Of a stretch of DNA of 64,000 nucleotides, positions 36,875 through 48,740 are shown in pieces; the stretch's first letter is position 1; every line of letters starts with the position of its first letter. This stretch comes from Diphasiastrum complanatum (lineage: Eukaryota > Streptophyta > Lycopodiopsida > Lycopodiales > Lycopodiaceae), in assembly GCA_029204225.1 (NCBI GenBank), contig CM055104.1, forward strand, positions 38,122,527 to 38,186,526, read 5' to 3'. A model generated the notes under the pieces. That model worked only from the letters and a program-made list of their open reading frames with translations. It searched no databases and had not been told where the DNA came from. The translations under genes were made by a program, and so were the position numbers.

Positions 36875-37600
36875 GGATGAAGAAGCCTTCGCACTTCTGG
36901 CCTCACCACTCTCGCAAGATTTCGAACGTTCGATTTTAGCCTCGAACTCACTACTGCTGTTGATGCTGCAACTAGGAACACCACTACTGCTGCAAGAAAA
37001 GCCTTCACTGCTGCTGCTATTAGCAACTCAACAACTCCTGCTGCAAGAAAAGCCGTCAATACTGCTGCTGTTAGCTACTACTGGTGCAGGAAAATAGCTA
37101 CTTCTGATCTTTCTCAAATACAGCTATTGCAACAGAAGTCATGCATCACAATGCTATAGGCCAATCCCAGCACCAACCCAGCTTCGCAGATGATGAGCAG
37201 GCAGCTCTCCGTCAACCCAATTCTGCCAATTCACAAGTGATCATCCCTGGGCAGCAGCAGAGGATGATCCCCTGATCCACGATCCAGGATCCGACAGACA
37301 GCGATGGAGGCAGGAGAAGAGGAGCAGGAGAAAAAGGCTGAGTTCTGGGCGCGGTGGCGGGGAGGTGGCAGCAGACGTATTGGGTGGGAAGTCATTAAAT
37401 CTGCCACCCACCACCGCCACCAGCCCGGGATGCGGGAGTGATGAAGGCCGGTGAGGGTGGGTGAAGGGCGAGCGATGACGGTGACACTTCTACTTACTTT
37501 CTGGGCCTGCAGCGCAGGGCAGGGCAGGGCCACAAAAAACCGGGCGTCGCCGCCCGTTTTCCTCGAGAAACCAAACGCCTGCCACATTGCCAATCAAAAA
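36875..37600 (-). promoter_or_regulatory. Upstream region of the CER1-like gene
   Basis: The sequence 5' of the start codon becomes markedly GC-rich at 37230-37600 against the AT-rich surroundings, as expected for a promoter or first-exon region. I cannot place a TATA box or transcription start, and open frames here look like composition effects. Confidence 0.35.
36989..37095. repeat. ~50-bp tandem repeat in the CER1-like leader region
   Basis: TGCTGCAAGAAAAGCC starts units at 36989 and 37039, with a degenerate third at about 37082. They lie 115-220 bp upstream of the start codon on the minus strand, so may be in the 5' UTR or promoter. A GC-rich stretch (37230-37600) follows further upstream. 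Confidence 0.6.
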
Positions 37601-37700
37601 GATGTCCGCACGTTCATTTATTACTCAACCAGGGCCTGAAAAGGCCCCTGTTCTTTTTTGTGGGTTGTTGTGGGGAGCATTTATTCAAGTTCTTGGTAAG

Positions 37701-37701
<1 letters not shown>

Positions 37702-37750
<49 letters not shown>
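37702..37750. repeat. (GT)n microsatellite
   Basis: An approximately 48-bp pure GT run, 0.8 kb upstream of the CER1-like start codon. Confidence 0.95.
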
Positions 37751-37753
<3 letters not shown>

Positions 37754-37901
37754 TGGAAGTTGGAACATCCTTTTTTTTCACTTGATTCAACTAAATTCTT
37801 TATAGCTTCCTTTATTTATGTCCAACTTTCAAGTATCTCCCATCTACCATAGGAAGGCTCTATTTAGAAAGTACACCTCAGAGGCACCTGAAATGCCTCG
37901 G

Positions 37902-38036
37902 GAATGCTTAAGCAGTACACTCCAGGTGCCCCACTCCATCCAAGGGTGATGGATGGAGTTAAGGGAGAAAAAAATATCTCTCCCCCCTTGGATGGGTGTG
38001 GTACCTGTGCCCCTAGAGTGCACTTGTTAAGCATTC
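37902..38036. repeat. MITE-like imperfect inverted repeat
   Basis: The left arm from GAATGCTTAAGCAGTACACT to about 37948 is mirrored by a right arm from about 37984 ending TTGTTAAGCATTC at 38036. Matching blocks include CCATCCAAGG/CCTTGGATGG. Arms are about 50 bp with several mismatches. Confidence 0.6.
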
Positions 38037-39155
38037 AAGACCCCCATAGGACCACCACGACCAGGTTCATGAATCACTTATTTGTCCCGTATGCTGCCTA
38101 GCTAGCGCTAACCGTATGATGTATCTACTAGTAGTACGTACTACACTTGTACCAGTGCACTTGTAAAAACGTTTCATAACCTCATAAAAAACCCATCATA
38201 GAAATCGATAAAAAGCTAGAATAAAGCTTTCACATTTGGATTTCTAAACTTAGACTAAGTGATTTGGAAAGAAGATTAACCTACAATCCTAAAGTGATAA
38301 AATGTCAATTTCAACCACTGGATGTTTGTGATAATTGTTTTTTAAGAGCGTGGACTTGTATGGTGTCTAGCTAGTTCGGACTATGATAGCACACTCATCG
38401 CCATGCATATCCCCATTCTTGAATCCCCAACCTCATCTAATGATGAAGATTCTAGACTCATTCTTTCAATCCTTCTTAATCATTCCTTGGATGAGGGATG
38501 AGCATGGAGGTTCCCACCATGTAGCCATCAAGATTTTGGAATCATTCTTGATCATTTGTTGGATGAGGGTGGTGTGTCTGGGCATGCATCCTCAACCACT
38601 ATCTCATATTACACTTTTGATTAAAGGAAATCAAGTTGGATGTTAGATTATAATGAGTATTTCTTTTAAAAGCATGTACACTCTTCAAATTCTAAGACTA
38701 CTTTCTAATATATGCCATCAAGGCGACATATATTGTATGTGTCCTTCCATATGCAAAGGTGTGAAAGCAACAAAGATACATATTGTATTTTTCGTTGCGA
38801 TGAGAGTTTCGTTCGTCACTACCAATGCTGGGTGTGTATCAAATTGAGGAGATATATGAGTTGTAGACTAGTATAACTAGGCTGGTAATACCAGCCAGTT
38901 ATCACAACCCAAGTATGTACATGTATAATTTGTATATAAAAAAAAAGGTGTTATGTAAATTTTTGAAGGGCCCAAATTTTCCCCACCTGCCTTATGCAAT
39001 TGATTTGGGGAGTCAACATGTTATTTCCCATCACTATATTTGGGGCTAAGAACTAATATGGAACAGTTTCGTATCGGTCTGTGGGGAAAACCCACAAAAT
39101 GTGTATGATTTTTTTTTAGAAATTCTAAAGATTTTAATTATTTTTAATTTATCTA

Positions 39156-39194
<39 letters not shown>

Positions 39195-39694
39195 TATATA
39201 TATATATTTAAACTTATGTACACTTTTGTGCATGTGTATGGGTGCACCCATGCATCTTACTCTCCTCACCCATGCATACACAATTTCTTAATTAAAAATG
39301 ATGGGGAGGGGGATGCATGTATGAGGAAAGTGCATATCCCCATACATTTGCACATTGTGTGCATTGGGGGGTGGGCCCCAAAAAGATTTCTCACCCCTCC
39401 CACCCAGTCACTAAATTCAAATATCTTTTTCTAAATTCAAATATTTGAAGTTTGAAGTTATGGTTTTCTTTTTTTGACACACTTCAATGTGGTTTATACT
39501 TTAGCCAATAATCTTTATTGCATGGTTTTCTTATTTATTTTGAATTACCAAAATTTTACCCATAAATCATGAACATAAAAATTTTCTTGACTACCTAAAA
39601 CTGTTTTTTTTTTTTTTCAATCTTTCAAATCTCTATCTTGGCCTACCATTTTCATGAATGTTTAACCACAAGCACAAACTCACTATCTTTAACT
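38037..39694. other. Gene-free stretch
   Basis: No recognisable coding sequence. It includes a compound microsatellite, (GT)n(GA)n(TA)n, at 39157-39208 and a small duplicated phrase around 38440-38570 (TTGGATGAGGG). Confidence 0.5.
39157..39208. repeat. Compound microsatellite (GT)n(GA)n(TA)n
   Basis: Three adjoining dinucleotide runs, in order GT, GA, TA. Confidence 0.93.
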
Positions 39695-39915
39695 CCAAAG
39701 GATCAAATTTTTTCAAAGACTCGAATTTTTCCAAAGGATCGAAGGACCCTTTGTACTGTGAAGTCGAATTTTTCAAAAGACTTGAATTTTTCCGAAGACT
39801 CGAATTTTTTGAAAGACTCGATTTCATTTTCCAAAGACTAGAATTTTTCTGAAGACTCGAATTTTTTCGAAGGCTCGAATTTTCCAAAGACTCAAATTTT
39901 TTCAAAGACTCGAAT
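39695..39915. repeat. ~20-bp minisatellite
   Basis: About eleven units of the type AAGACTCGAATTTTTCCAA, varying mainly in T-run length. The minus strand reads as Ser/Leu/Lys/Asn low-complexity peptide in one frame, which I take as a composition artefact. Confidence 0.85.
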
Positions 39916-39956
39916 GTTTGATATTCGAGATGCGAGATGTGCAAGTTTGGCCATCA

Positions 39957-40061
39957 TCCAAATCATCGGCCGTCACCTAGATTGGCCGCCATTGTCCGTC
40001 AACGACGGGCACTCTTTGACGGGCAATGGCGGCCAATCTAGGTGACGGCCGATGATTTGGA
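39957..40061. repeat. 46-bp near-perfect hairpin
   Basis: Arms 39957-40002 and 40016-40061 match over 46 bp with one difference, which would be a G-U pair in RNA; the loop is 13 nt. The arms contain GGCCGTCACCTAGATTGG. Partial copies of the same sequence (GGTGACGGCCGATGATTTGG) recur in tandem to about 40260. Confidence 0.9.
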
Positions 40062-40860
40062 AATTCAGTTTGTTGTTGACAGGCGATGATTTTCCGATCT
40101 AAGTGGCGGTCGATGATCTAGTGGTATGCCCGCCGTTGACGGGCGGCCGGCGATCTGGGTGACGGCCGATGATTTGGATGGCGGATGATGGTTTAGGAGG
40201 AAAGCCAATGGTCATTGACGGGCGGCCGAAGGGGAGGGCCGATGGTCATTGACAGGTGGCCGAAGGGAGTGTCGCATTTTCCGGGTGGGCAGAAAGTGGC
40301 TTGTGCATGGGAGACCTTTGCATTTTACTTAAAGACACCTTCACAATCTTAAGGGTACCTTCGCATTTTTCCAGAAGTTGGGAAAAAGCCGAAGGTCAAC
40401 AACCTTCGCATTTTTCTAAAGGCACCTTCGCATTTTTTCAGAAGTTGGGAAAAAACCGAAGGTCAACAACCTTTGCATTTTTTGCATTTTTTCGAAGGTG
40501 TAAAAATGGTTTTCAAGGCATTTGGAGATAGGAAAAATTTGAAGGTTGGTCGAAAATATTTTCTAAGGCATTTTTTACACAGTGCCGCATTTTCTAAGTG
40601 TTTTTACTTAGTGCTGTATGTTCCTCATGACCAAAAATTGCGAACTGTGCGACGAAACTTCGCATTACCCCCATTGATGCATTCTACGGGAGGGAGAATG
40701 TCACATTTTTTGGGAGGGGCGTAGCAAGTAGCTGATGCATGGGAGACCTTCGCATTTCACTTAAATGCACCTTTGCAATTTTAAAGGAAAACCCAAAGGT
40801 TAGCCAAAAATATTTTCTAAGGCATTTTTGACACAGTGTCGCATTTATCTGGAGGGCCCA
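40062..40860. repeat. Cluster of CCTTCGCATTTTT / ACACAGTG-type repeats
   Basis: After degenerate copies of the hairpin arm, the sequence alternates CCTTCGCATTTTT, GAAGTTGGGAAAAA-CCGAAGGTCAACAACCTT and GGCATTTTTGACACAGTGTCGCATTT. Similar words occur at 48780-49030 and 59820-59990. No protein is evident. Confidence 0.6.
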
Positions 40861-41580
40861 AAAAAACGGTTGTCTATGTTTAAGGGAGATGGTGTGTTTA
40901 AAAAATCAAAATTGCTTTTAGAGAATAGAATTCAAATATTTACATACTGTTTAGAATCTTAAGTTGATAATTGTTTTTTTTTTTGTATATATAAATTACA
41001 TAATAATCAAATGGATTTTCTCATTAGCTTTGCCGTAATTCTTAATGAAATAGAATTTACAGCGACAACATATTTTTGTACACCATTTTGAGTATTGGCA
41101 ATTTTCATAAAAAAAATTTAACAAACAAAGAGGTCTCTAGGTCAATATATCTTAAAAAGACTTGAGACAATTTTTACCTTCTACAATTCCTAATAATGTA
41201 TTAGAGACGACAAAATTTGGGAGTCCGAATTTGGCATAATGTCATGTGCTAGACACCTTCCATAATATTGTGTACCCGGTGCATTCAGTAATACTTAAAG
41301 GCAATAACTCAAAAGATTATCGTATGTTGTTGAAGAGCATTAAATAGTGCAAAGCTTGTGATGCCCAAGGAAATGCTAGCTTTGAACATGCCTTACAAGT
41401 TGGAGTCCACTTGACATGAAAATACAAAGATTATACAAAACAAAACACAAATTGACACAAAGAAAGCTCTCTATCTCTCATCTTTTTATTATAATAAAAA
41501 AATTTCTACATATTGCAAAGAATACATACATACATAGATGGGCAGCGCCCTCATCTTACACCCAAACCCAAAAAGACATA

Positions 41581-41586
41581 CCCCCC

Positions 41587-41632
<46 letters not shown>
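41581..41632. repeat. C23 homopolymer followed by (AC)n
   Basis: Twenty-three consecutive C residues run directly into about 14 AC/CA units. Confidence 0.9.
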
Positions 41633-41636
<4 letters not shown>

Positions 41637-42216
41637 TTCTTAGCACTCACACTCACACCTGCTTTGTTGTATATGATTTGATGCAAAACCCAAAAAGTTG
41701 CGTATAATCTAATGCCAAACCCACAAAGCTGTATATGAGCTAATGCCCTGCAAACTTTTCAGACCAGAAAAGCCATGCCAAGGCAATATGTTCGAGGTGG
41801 AACATGTGATGCTATAGATCCACATAAAATGTTTCAAATATTTAGTCATTCCTCAAAGATGAGAAGCTTCACTACCATCTCCAAGATCAGAAGTTCAAGC
41901 CATCCATCTGAAGAGACATCTGCAAAAAGCACCTTCAGTAATTAGTGAATATCCTTACAGCCAGGGTGTACCATTAATGAACTCATATTGCAATGTGACA
42001 TTAACTTCACAGCCTCCAAAGCAGCTATTATAGTTGAAAGAAGAAAGATTTTTGGAATATGAGATTATGCAGTTAAAACTCCAATTTCAGCTTAAAACAT
42101 TCAGATTAGATGATAAGTTGGTAGCCTCATCCTATGATGCACTGATGAGGAATGGTGAAGCATTTAACGACATTCTCTCATCAGCAATAAATTGGAGAAA
42201 TAGTAAAATGTGTTTG

Positions 42217-42398
<182 letters not shown>

Positions 42399-42400
42399 CT

Positions 42401-42657
42401 ATGGAGAAATGACATCATCACATAAAACCTTCATAGTAAAATCTAAAACAACAAACCCTTCCTTCAGCTCATAGACTCCACCTTCTGATGCTCCTGGTTT
42501 TGGAAGATCACAATCAGACATCACTACTTTGCCGGCCTCGATGGATGGCAGAACATTGCACTCCTCTGTCAATGATGAAGGACAAAGACAGATTCCTCCT
42601 ATGTCAATCCTTCTTGTGATGTGGGAGAATTTGTTACTTGCATCTACGAATAAATTC
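42401..42657 (-). pseudogene. Orphan exon-like reading frame, unknown protein
   Basis: An 85-codon open frame without its own ATG runs on the minus strand from just after a TTAG (possible splice acceptor, about 42658) to a TAG at about 42401, next to the GA tract. Its composition looks protein-like (NLFVDASNKFSHITRRIDIG, CNVLPSIEAGKVVMSDCDLP, GVYELKEGFVVLDFTMKVL). I do not recognise the family and found no convincing partner exons, so it may be a gene fragment cut by the microsatellite. Confidence 0.35.
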
Positions 42658-43494
42658 TAATAAGTTGTCCATGAACCATTGGGAAAACAATACAATATGC
42701 CTAAAATTTAAAACCTAAATAAGTGAACGTTTCATCCTTTGAAAAGGTTTTTCATTCAACTAAGTCCATATTTGTTTATATCGACAAAACAACAGCAAAA
42801 ATGTTTGTAAAAAACATCAATTCCTTTATCAAAGTTTATCTTAGGTGTGAAGTAAACCCTCTATAACAACCAACCTAAGTTTGAATCAACGCAATGGCTT
42901 TGGACTCTAACAATATCATAATTTATGAATCGTATGATTTTTAAAAGCTCCAAGGTTGGCTATTTGGTCAGCTCCCTACGGAGGCTGGTTATCCAAGAAG
43001 GTTTATTGAGATCCTCTAGATAAGCCTGTGATTGTGTCTACACTAGCAACCTCGAGTATAAAACATAGACTAAATATCTGAGAACATGATAAAAATCAGA
43101 AACAGTCAGTGTCTTAAGATCTAAACTGTTGATTTGTTTCACTCCCCATTGAAGACATTCCTTCCATCCATCAGAATTCAAGAGGTCTCATCCCATAAAA
43201 AATACATCAGAGACTGAGAGAGGTTTTGCATTTAGAGAAGTTTCGAACCGCAAAGTCGCATAACTAGTCATAGAGAACTGGCATAGTGCATTCCGTGTAA
43301 AAAATTGAATCCATTTGCAAAGCCGCCACCATGGATCAAACCATCCAATGCAACTATATTCATCATTTGCATGGCAGTTCAAAGCAAGACCTTAGAAAAT
43401 GTTCCATCTTTGGGATGTGGAGAGCAGCAACATTAAGTCTGATTGGAACAAGCTCAAACATATAACTGTCCAATAACCAAGAAGTCTTCACAAT

Positions 43495-44736
43495 ATGGCA
43501 TATGTGGGAGGATATCTCCTAGAAGCAGGTGAAAGACTAAGTACCTCTAATTACTCAATTTGGAAGGTTAGAATGGAGTCTATTTTGATACTCCAAGATG
43601 TTATGGACATAGTACTTGGTATTGAGGAGGAGCGTCAAGCACAACTTGAAATACCAAAGTACAAGAAGAGAGCTAGAATGGCTCTACATTTCATTAAGAT
43701 GAATGTATCTAATGAAATTCTGAGAGAAATAGGATCTTGCACCACAGCTAAAGATGCTTGGGATGCACTTAAATCCATCTATGAAGCTAAGAATACTTCT
43801 AGAATACTCACTCTTACGAATTCGATTTTCCAAAGTTTTCACAAAAGTGAGGAGAGTGCATCAAGCTATGTTCTGAGAGTAAAAGATCTTCATAGGGAGC
43901 TTTCTTGTGTTGGTGTTACAATTAACCAAGACCAGCTAGTACAAGTCATTTTAAATGGCTTGAAAGATGACTATGATAATCTTGTTCGATCCTTTTCCAT
44001 TAAGGAGGAGTTGCCTAATTTAGAAACTCTCCAAGGAATTCTCATCTCTGAAGAAGCTAGGCAAAATTATAAACTTTCTAGGATGAACAAACTCGAGCAT
44101 ATTGGAAGTGACAAGGCCCTCTTTGTCAAGGACAAGCATAAAGGAAGGAACAAGAACCAGTTTTCTCAAGCATTCAACAAAGACAAAGCCAAGGAGAGAG
44201 ACAAAGATGGTGAAGAGGATGACTCATCTCATCTTTCTACTTCAAAGACCAAGAAGAAGAAAGTCAAGTGTTTCTTTTGTGGCAAGAAGGGGCACTATGC
44301 CTCCAATTGCTTCAAAAAGAAAAACCATCTCAAGCAAGCAAATCTCTCCAAAGAGATTGAAGAAGATTTTGTTGCAAGTGATGGAGAAGGATCACTCATG
44401 GTGTCAAATTTTTCTTCATCACCTTTCAAGAAAGATGGAGCTTGGTACATAGATACTGGAGCTTCTTCACATATGTGCTGTTCAGAGGAGCCTTTGACTC
44501 AATTGTACCTTACAAAAGGACTTAAAAGATCTATTTATACTGCAAATGATCATGAGTGCTCTATTGAAGGAATTGACAACATTCCATTGAAACTTGCTTC
44601 TTCTAAAGTTCTTTCACTTTCCAATGTTCTTTTTGTTCCTAAGCTTACAAAGAACTTGATTAGTGTTGGAAAGTTGCTTGATAGTGGTTGTGATGTAAAA
44701 TTCAATTCCAATACTTGCTTTATCAAGAAAAAATGA
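43495..44736 (+). pseudogene. Copia A gag-protease
   Basis: A 413-codon frame: UBN2-type gag (NYSIWKVRMESILILQDV at about 20-37), a lysine-rich linker, zinc knuckle CFFCGKKGHYASNC (about 263-276) and aspartic protease DTGASSHM. The frame ends prematurely in an A-run: CFIKKK then stop, where one A fewer would continue into the GAG-pre-integrase domain. The extreme N-terminus looks unlike usual gag, consistent with 5' truncation. Confidence 0.85.
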
Positions 44737-44739
44737 TGA

Positions 44740-47022
44740 GATCCTAGCTAATGGATCTAGATATGGTGGAATTTTCAAGTTGAATTCTTATGAGAATGCA
44801 AACTTTTGTGAAGTTGCTTTTTTATCTAAGGAGGAATTATGGCATAGAAGGTTGGGGCATCCTAGCTTTAAGTCTATTGTGAGGGTGAAGAGATTAAAAG
44901 AGAGTTTTCTTGTGCTTATTCTCCATCTCAAAATGGAGTTGCTGAGAGAAAAAATTGATCTTTATGTGAATGTGCTAAAGCATTCCGAGCTGAAGCTTCT
45001 TTGCCTATTGAATATTGGGGTGAAGCAATTAATTGTGCAAACTATTTGTGCAATAGATTAACTCACAATGCACTTGCTAGAAAATCACCATATGAAGTCT
45101 TGTTTAAGAAGAAACCCAAGGTAGATCACTTAGAGTTTTTGGATGTGCTTGCTTTGTTCATGTACCCTTGGGAACAAGGAAAAGAGATTATCCTAATTCT
45201 ATCAAAGGGATCATGGTTGGATATTCATTCAACAAGAAGGCTTACAGAATTTATGTTCCCTCTACCTCAACTACAATTGAGAGTAGAGATGTTATATTCC
45301 ATGAGAATTAAAAATACATCTTTGAGGAGGCCGAGATCAAAGATTCTCAAAAGGATTCTCCTATCGTCACTCTTGAAGACTATGATGGAGAGATGGGGCC
45401 GAGAATTGGGGAGGAGTCACCTCGAATCTTTTCACCAAGGAGATCTCAAAGAGAAAGATCCGAGCCTAGGAGGCTTACATATGAAGATAAAGGCAAGCAA
45501 GTGGAACTCAACTCCACTAATTGTGCTTATTTTATCTCACATGAGGAGCCAAAGGATGTATATGATGCACTCAATTTGAAGGAATGCCTTCTAGCCATGA
45601 AGGAGGAATATGATGTTTTGATGGCCAACAAAACATGGGAGCTTGTGGATCTTCCATCAAACAAGCACACCATTGGTTGCAAATGGGTTTTTTTTGAGTC
45701 AAATATAATCAGGATGGCACAATCAACAAGTACAAGACAAGGCTTTGTGCAAAGGGTTTTGCTCAAGTTTAATTGCATGTTTTTTCAATTGGCAAGTTTT
45801 TCAACTAGATGTCTCTAATGCATTTTTGAATGGATATCTAGAAGAAGAGATTTATATGGATCAACCTATTGGCTTTATCCAAGACAAAAACAAAGTTTGC
45901 TTGCTCTTCAAAAGTCTCTATGGACTAAAGCAAGCTCCAAGGTCATGGTATTCTCGACTTAACACCTTTCTTGAGTCACGAGGATTTATTCTTAGTAACT
46001 ATGATCCTTCCTTGTATGTCAAGTTTTATGACAGAAATATTATCATACTTCTCATTTATGTTGATGATATCATTCTAACAGGAAGTTGTATCAAGTTAAT
46101 TGAGGAAACCAAAGTTGCACTTGGAAAACAATTCAAGATGCAAGATCTTGGAAAAATTCATTACATTTTAGGATTAGAGATTGACTTTCATAATGATGAA
46201 GCTTTTGTATGTCAATCCAAATATGCTCTTTAAATGTTAAAAAAGTTCAATATGCTAGATTGTAAGAGTATAGAAACTCCTATGGAGCAAATTGTAAAAG
46301 ACCCTAACAAAGGTGATGAAAGATCCTTCGTGGACATCACTCTTTTTAGGAGTCTTATAGGCTCCTTAATTTGGCTCACTATAACTAGGCCTGATATAAG
46401 TTTTAGTGTTCATAAGTTGAGCCAAGCTATGCAAAATCCTACTATTCATCATTGGAAAATGGCCAAAAGAGTACTTAGATACATATCTTCAACTTTTGAT
46501 TATGGTTTCTTATATAAAAGTGAAGATCTTTCTTTAGTTGCCTATTCTGACTTAGATTTTGCAAGTGATAAAGTAGATCGGAAATCTACAAGTGCTTATG
46601 TCATATATCTTGGAGGAAACTTGATATCTTGGCTTTCCAAAAAGCAAAATACTATATCACTCTCATCTTGTAAAGCTGAATATAAGGCATTCACTACTAC
46701 AACAAAGGAAGTGCTTTCTATCAAGAGGTTGCTAGTGAAGCTAAATTTAATCATGGAAGATGATCTACCTATGATCATGTGTGACAACATTTTAGCACAA
46801 GCCCTTGCCAATAATCCAATATTTCATGCAAGGAGCAAACACATCGAGGTTGCACATCACTTCATGAGAGAGAAGCTCATTGGAGGGGAAATCTACTCGG
46901 AGCACATCAACACATCATCTTGTATTGCAGATTTGCTCACCAAACCTTTGACCAAAAATTCCTTCATCAAGCATAGAGCCAATCTTGGAATAATTTCAAG
47001 ATCCATGTTCAAGTCAACATAG
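44740..47022 (+). pseudogene. Copia A integrase remnant, RT and RNase H
   Basis: GAG-pre-integrase (ELWHRRLGHPSFKSI) is joined at about 44900 directly to the end of the integrase core (SPSQNGVAERKN), so the first catalytic Asp residues are gone. RT starts WELVDLPSNKHTIGCKWVFF, then a frameshift and a gap precede QLDVSNAFLNGYLEEEIYMD, YGLKQAPRSWY and the catalytic IYVDDIILTG. One in-frame TAA at 46231-46233 separates RT from an otherwise open RNase H (SLIWLTITRPDISFSVHKLS, SSCKAEYKAF, CDN, HARSKHIEVAHHF). Not functional as it stands. Confidence 0.85.
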
Positions 47023-47922
47023 GTTGTTTTTAGGAGGAGTGTTGAAATTGAAAAATCATCTATCTTGACTTTAGGCTTGCTACAAAGTCTTATCAATGTA
47101 AGTTTGTTGTTTCATAAATGTAAATGCCGAATTTGGCCTAGATGGAACTCGAGCTATAGGGGTTTCTCATGTCTAGTTGGTAGAATACAACTTGCATAAA
47201 GATTGTAGACTTAGAAATGGCATTAATATGCTTGTAGGAACTCGTGGCATATCACATGCATTTATTGTAAGTGATCCATAGTGACATGCAAGGCATGGAC
47301 AAAGTGAAATGGACACATGCATGATGATTTGTACAATTCTAGTTAGAAATAGGACACTTGGTAAAAGTAGGTCGAGATATATGCATGAGATGTGACAAAT
47401 GTCACTTAGACTCTAGTTTTCACTTTAGATGTGATTAAAAGGTGGATGGATGTGGTTCTACCTCGAGCTATCTCAAACTCCATAAATATGTGTAGCTATT
47501 CTCATAATTTTTGATGAAGAACCAAGCTTTGTAGCTATTCCATGCCATTTTGGATCTACACAAATATTTGCTTGAATCTCTCTCTCTCTCTCTCTCTAAC
47601 TCATGTTGAGGCTTATGCTCATACACTAAATTCTTGTACTTTTGCTCATTTGTAATTAAAGCTATCATTCTCTGATTCTTAGCATGCTAGATTGTGGTTA
47701 AGCCATAAAATTCTGTACTAGATCTTGCTATTCAGTCTAGAATCAGTTTTTTGTGCTAATCATAAAGCTTAATAAGATCAATCACCTTTGTGGATCAATC
47801 CCACACGTGTGAACATTCTGGAAATTTTGTTAGAAAATTGGTTCTCCCTTGCATTCTTGGACTTGATAAAGAAATCATACACTTCATCCTTGCTCTTTAG
47901 TAGATAGATTCAACAAAATCTA

Positions 47923-48330
47923 CTAAAAGAATGTTACATACATCTTAGCTCCACTATTGCTAATTGTAGTAAATCCATGAATATCCAAATGTACAAGTTG
48001 AAAAGACTTTGTAGATCTAGTATAAGGTAGTCTATGCGACTTAGACAAAGCACAAGACTCACAAACATGTTTGATGCCACTTAAGAAACTTGGAAGACCT
48101 ATCACAATCTTCTTCTTGGCCATTACCTCCAATGACTTAAAGTTGAGGTGTCCCATCCTTTTATGCCAAACCTCTTGAATAGGTATTTGCTCCCTTGCAA
48201 CACATTCAACTTGGTTAGCAATAACACAAGGATCTAGTTTGAACAACTTCCCTTGCCTTTTACCTTTTACTAAGCAAAAAATTCTTGGTAATAAATGGAA
48301 TAAACAAGACATCATCCAAATGAATTCCAT
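47923..48330 (-). pseudogene. Copia C GAG-pre-integrase / integrase start (minus)
   Basis: The frame reads EVWHKRMGHLNFKSLEVM, HVCESCALSKSHRLPYTR and LVHLDIHG, the GAG-pre-integrase and zinc-binding start of a copia integrase. It stops abruptly near 47923. It lies head-to-head with a plus-strand copia RNase H, with only about 20 bp between them. Confidence 0.78.
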
Positions 48331-48351
48331 TTGTAGAGAGAGAAATAGGAA

Positions 48352-48690
48352 TTGTGCACCAGAAAATCAACTCCTAGATTTGTATTTCTATACAACCAAG
48401 GCCCAATCTCATGGAACAACCGGAAGCAGACCTCAGTTGCATTATCATCAATGGAATCCGAATACATAGCTCCCACAAATGCAACCAAAGAGACGATCTG
48501 GCTAAGGCAACTGCTTGCAGACATCAACCTTGCACAAACACTTCCTACAACAATCTATTGTGACAATCAAAGCACAATAGCACTATCTCTTAATCCAAGA
48601 TTTCACTCTCGAAGCAACCATATCGAAATCAAGTATCACTACCTTAGAGAGAAAGTGCATAGCAAGGAAGTGCCATCTCAGATTTAATTA
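48352..48690 (+). pseudogene. Copia C RNase H (plus) with PPT and 3' LTR start
   Basis: The frame contains PISWNNRKQTSVALSSMESE, a CDNQSTIAL metal-site segment and FHSRSNHIEIKYHYLREKV, the C-terminal half of copia RNase H. It is followed by a canonical polypurine tract AAGGGGGAG and an LTR start TGTTAGATT at 48741. RT and the rest of the element are absent. Confidence 0.8.
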
Positions 48691-48740
48691 TATGTTAAAT
48701 CTGAAGATCAAAGCTTTTCAGAATCCACATTAAGGGGGAG

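Larger units (their letters stand above)
43495..47860 (+). mobile_element. Ty1/copia element A with 3' LTR, 5'-truncated
   Basis: Gag, protease, GAG-pre-integrase, end of integrase, RT and RNase H follow in copia order on the plus strand. The polypurine tract TTTTAGGAGGAG leads into a 3' LTR starting TGTTGAAATTG at 47040. No matching 5' LTR or primer-binding site was seen upstream of 43495. The LTR end near 47860 is approximate. Confidence 0.85.

Noticed and set aside
37231..37639. 120-codon and 62-codon frames in the GC-rich stretch
   Set aside because: High GC makes stops rare here. The region sits upstream of the CER1-like start and shows no family motif.
39633..39944. 103-codon minus-strand Ser/Leu/Lys frame
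   Set aside because: It is the translation of the 20-bp minisatellite.
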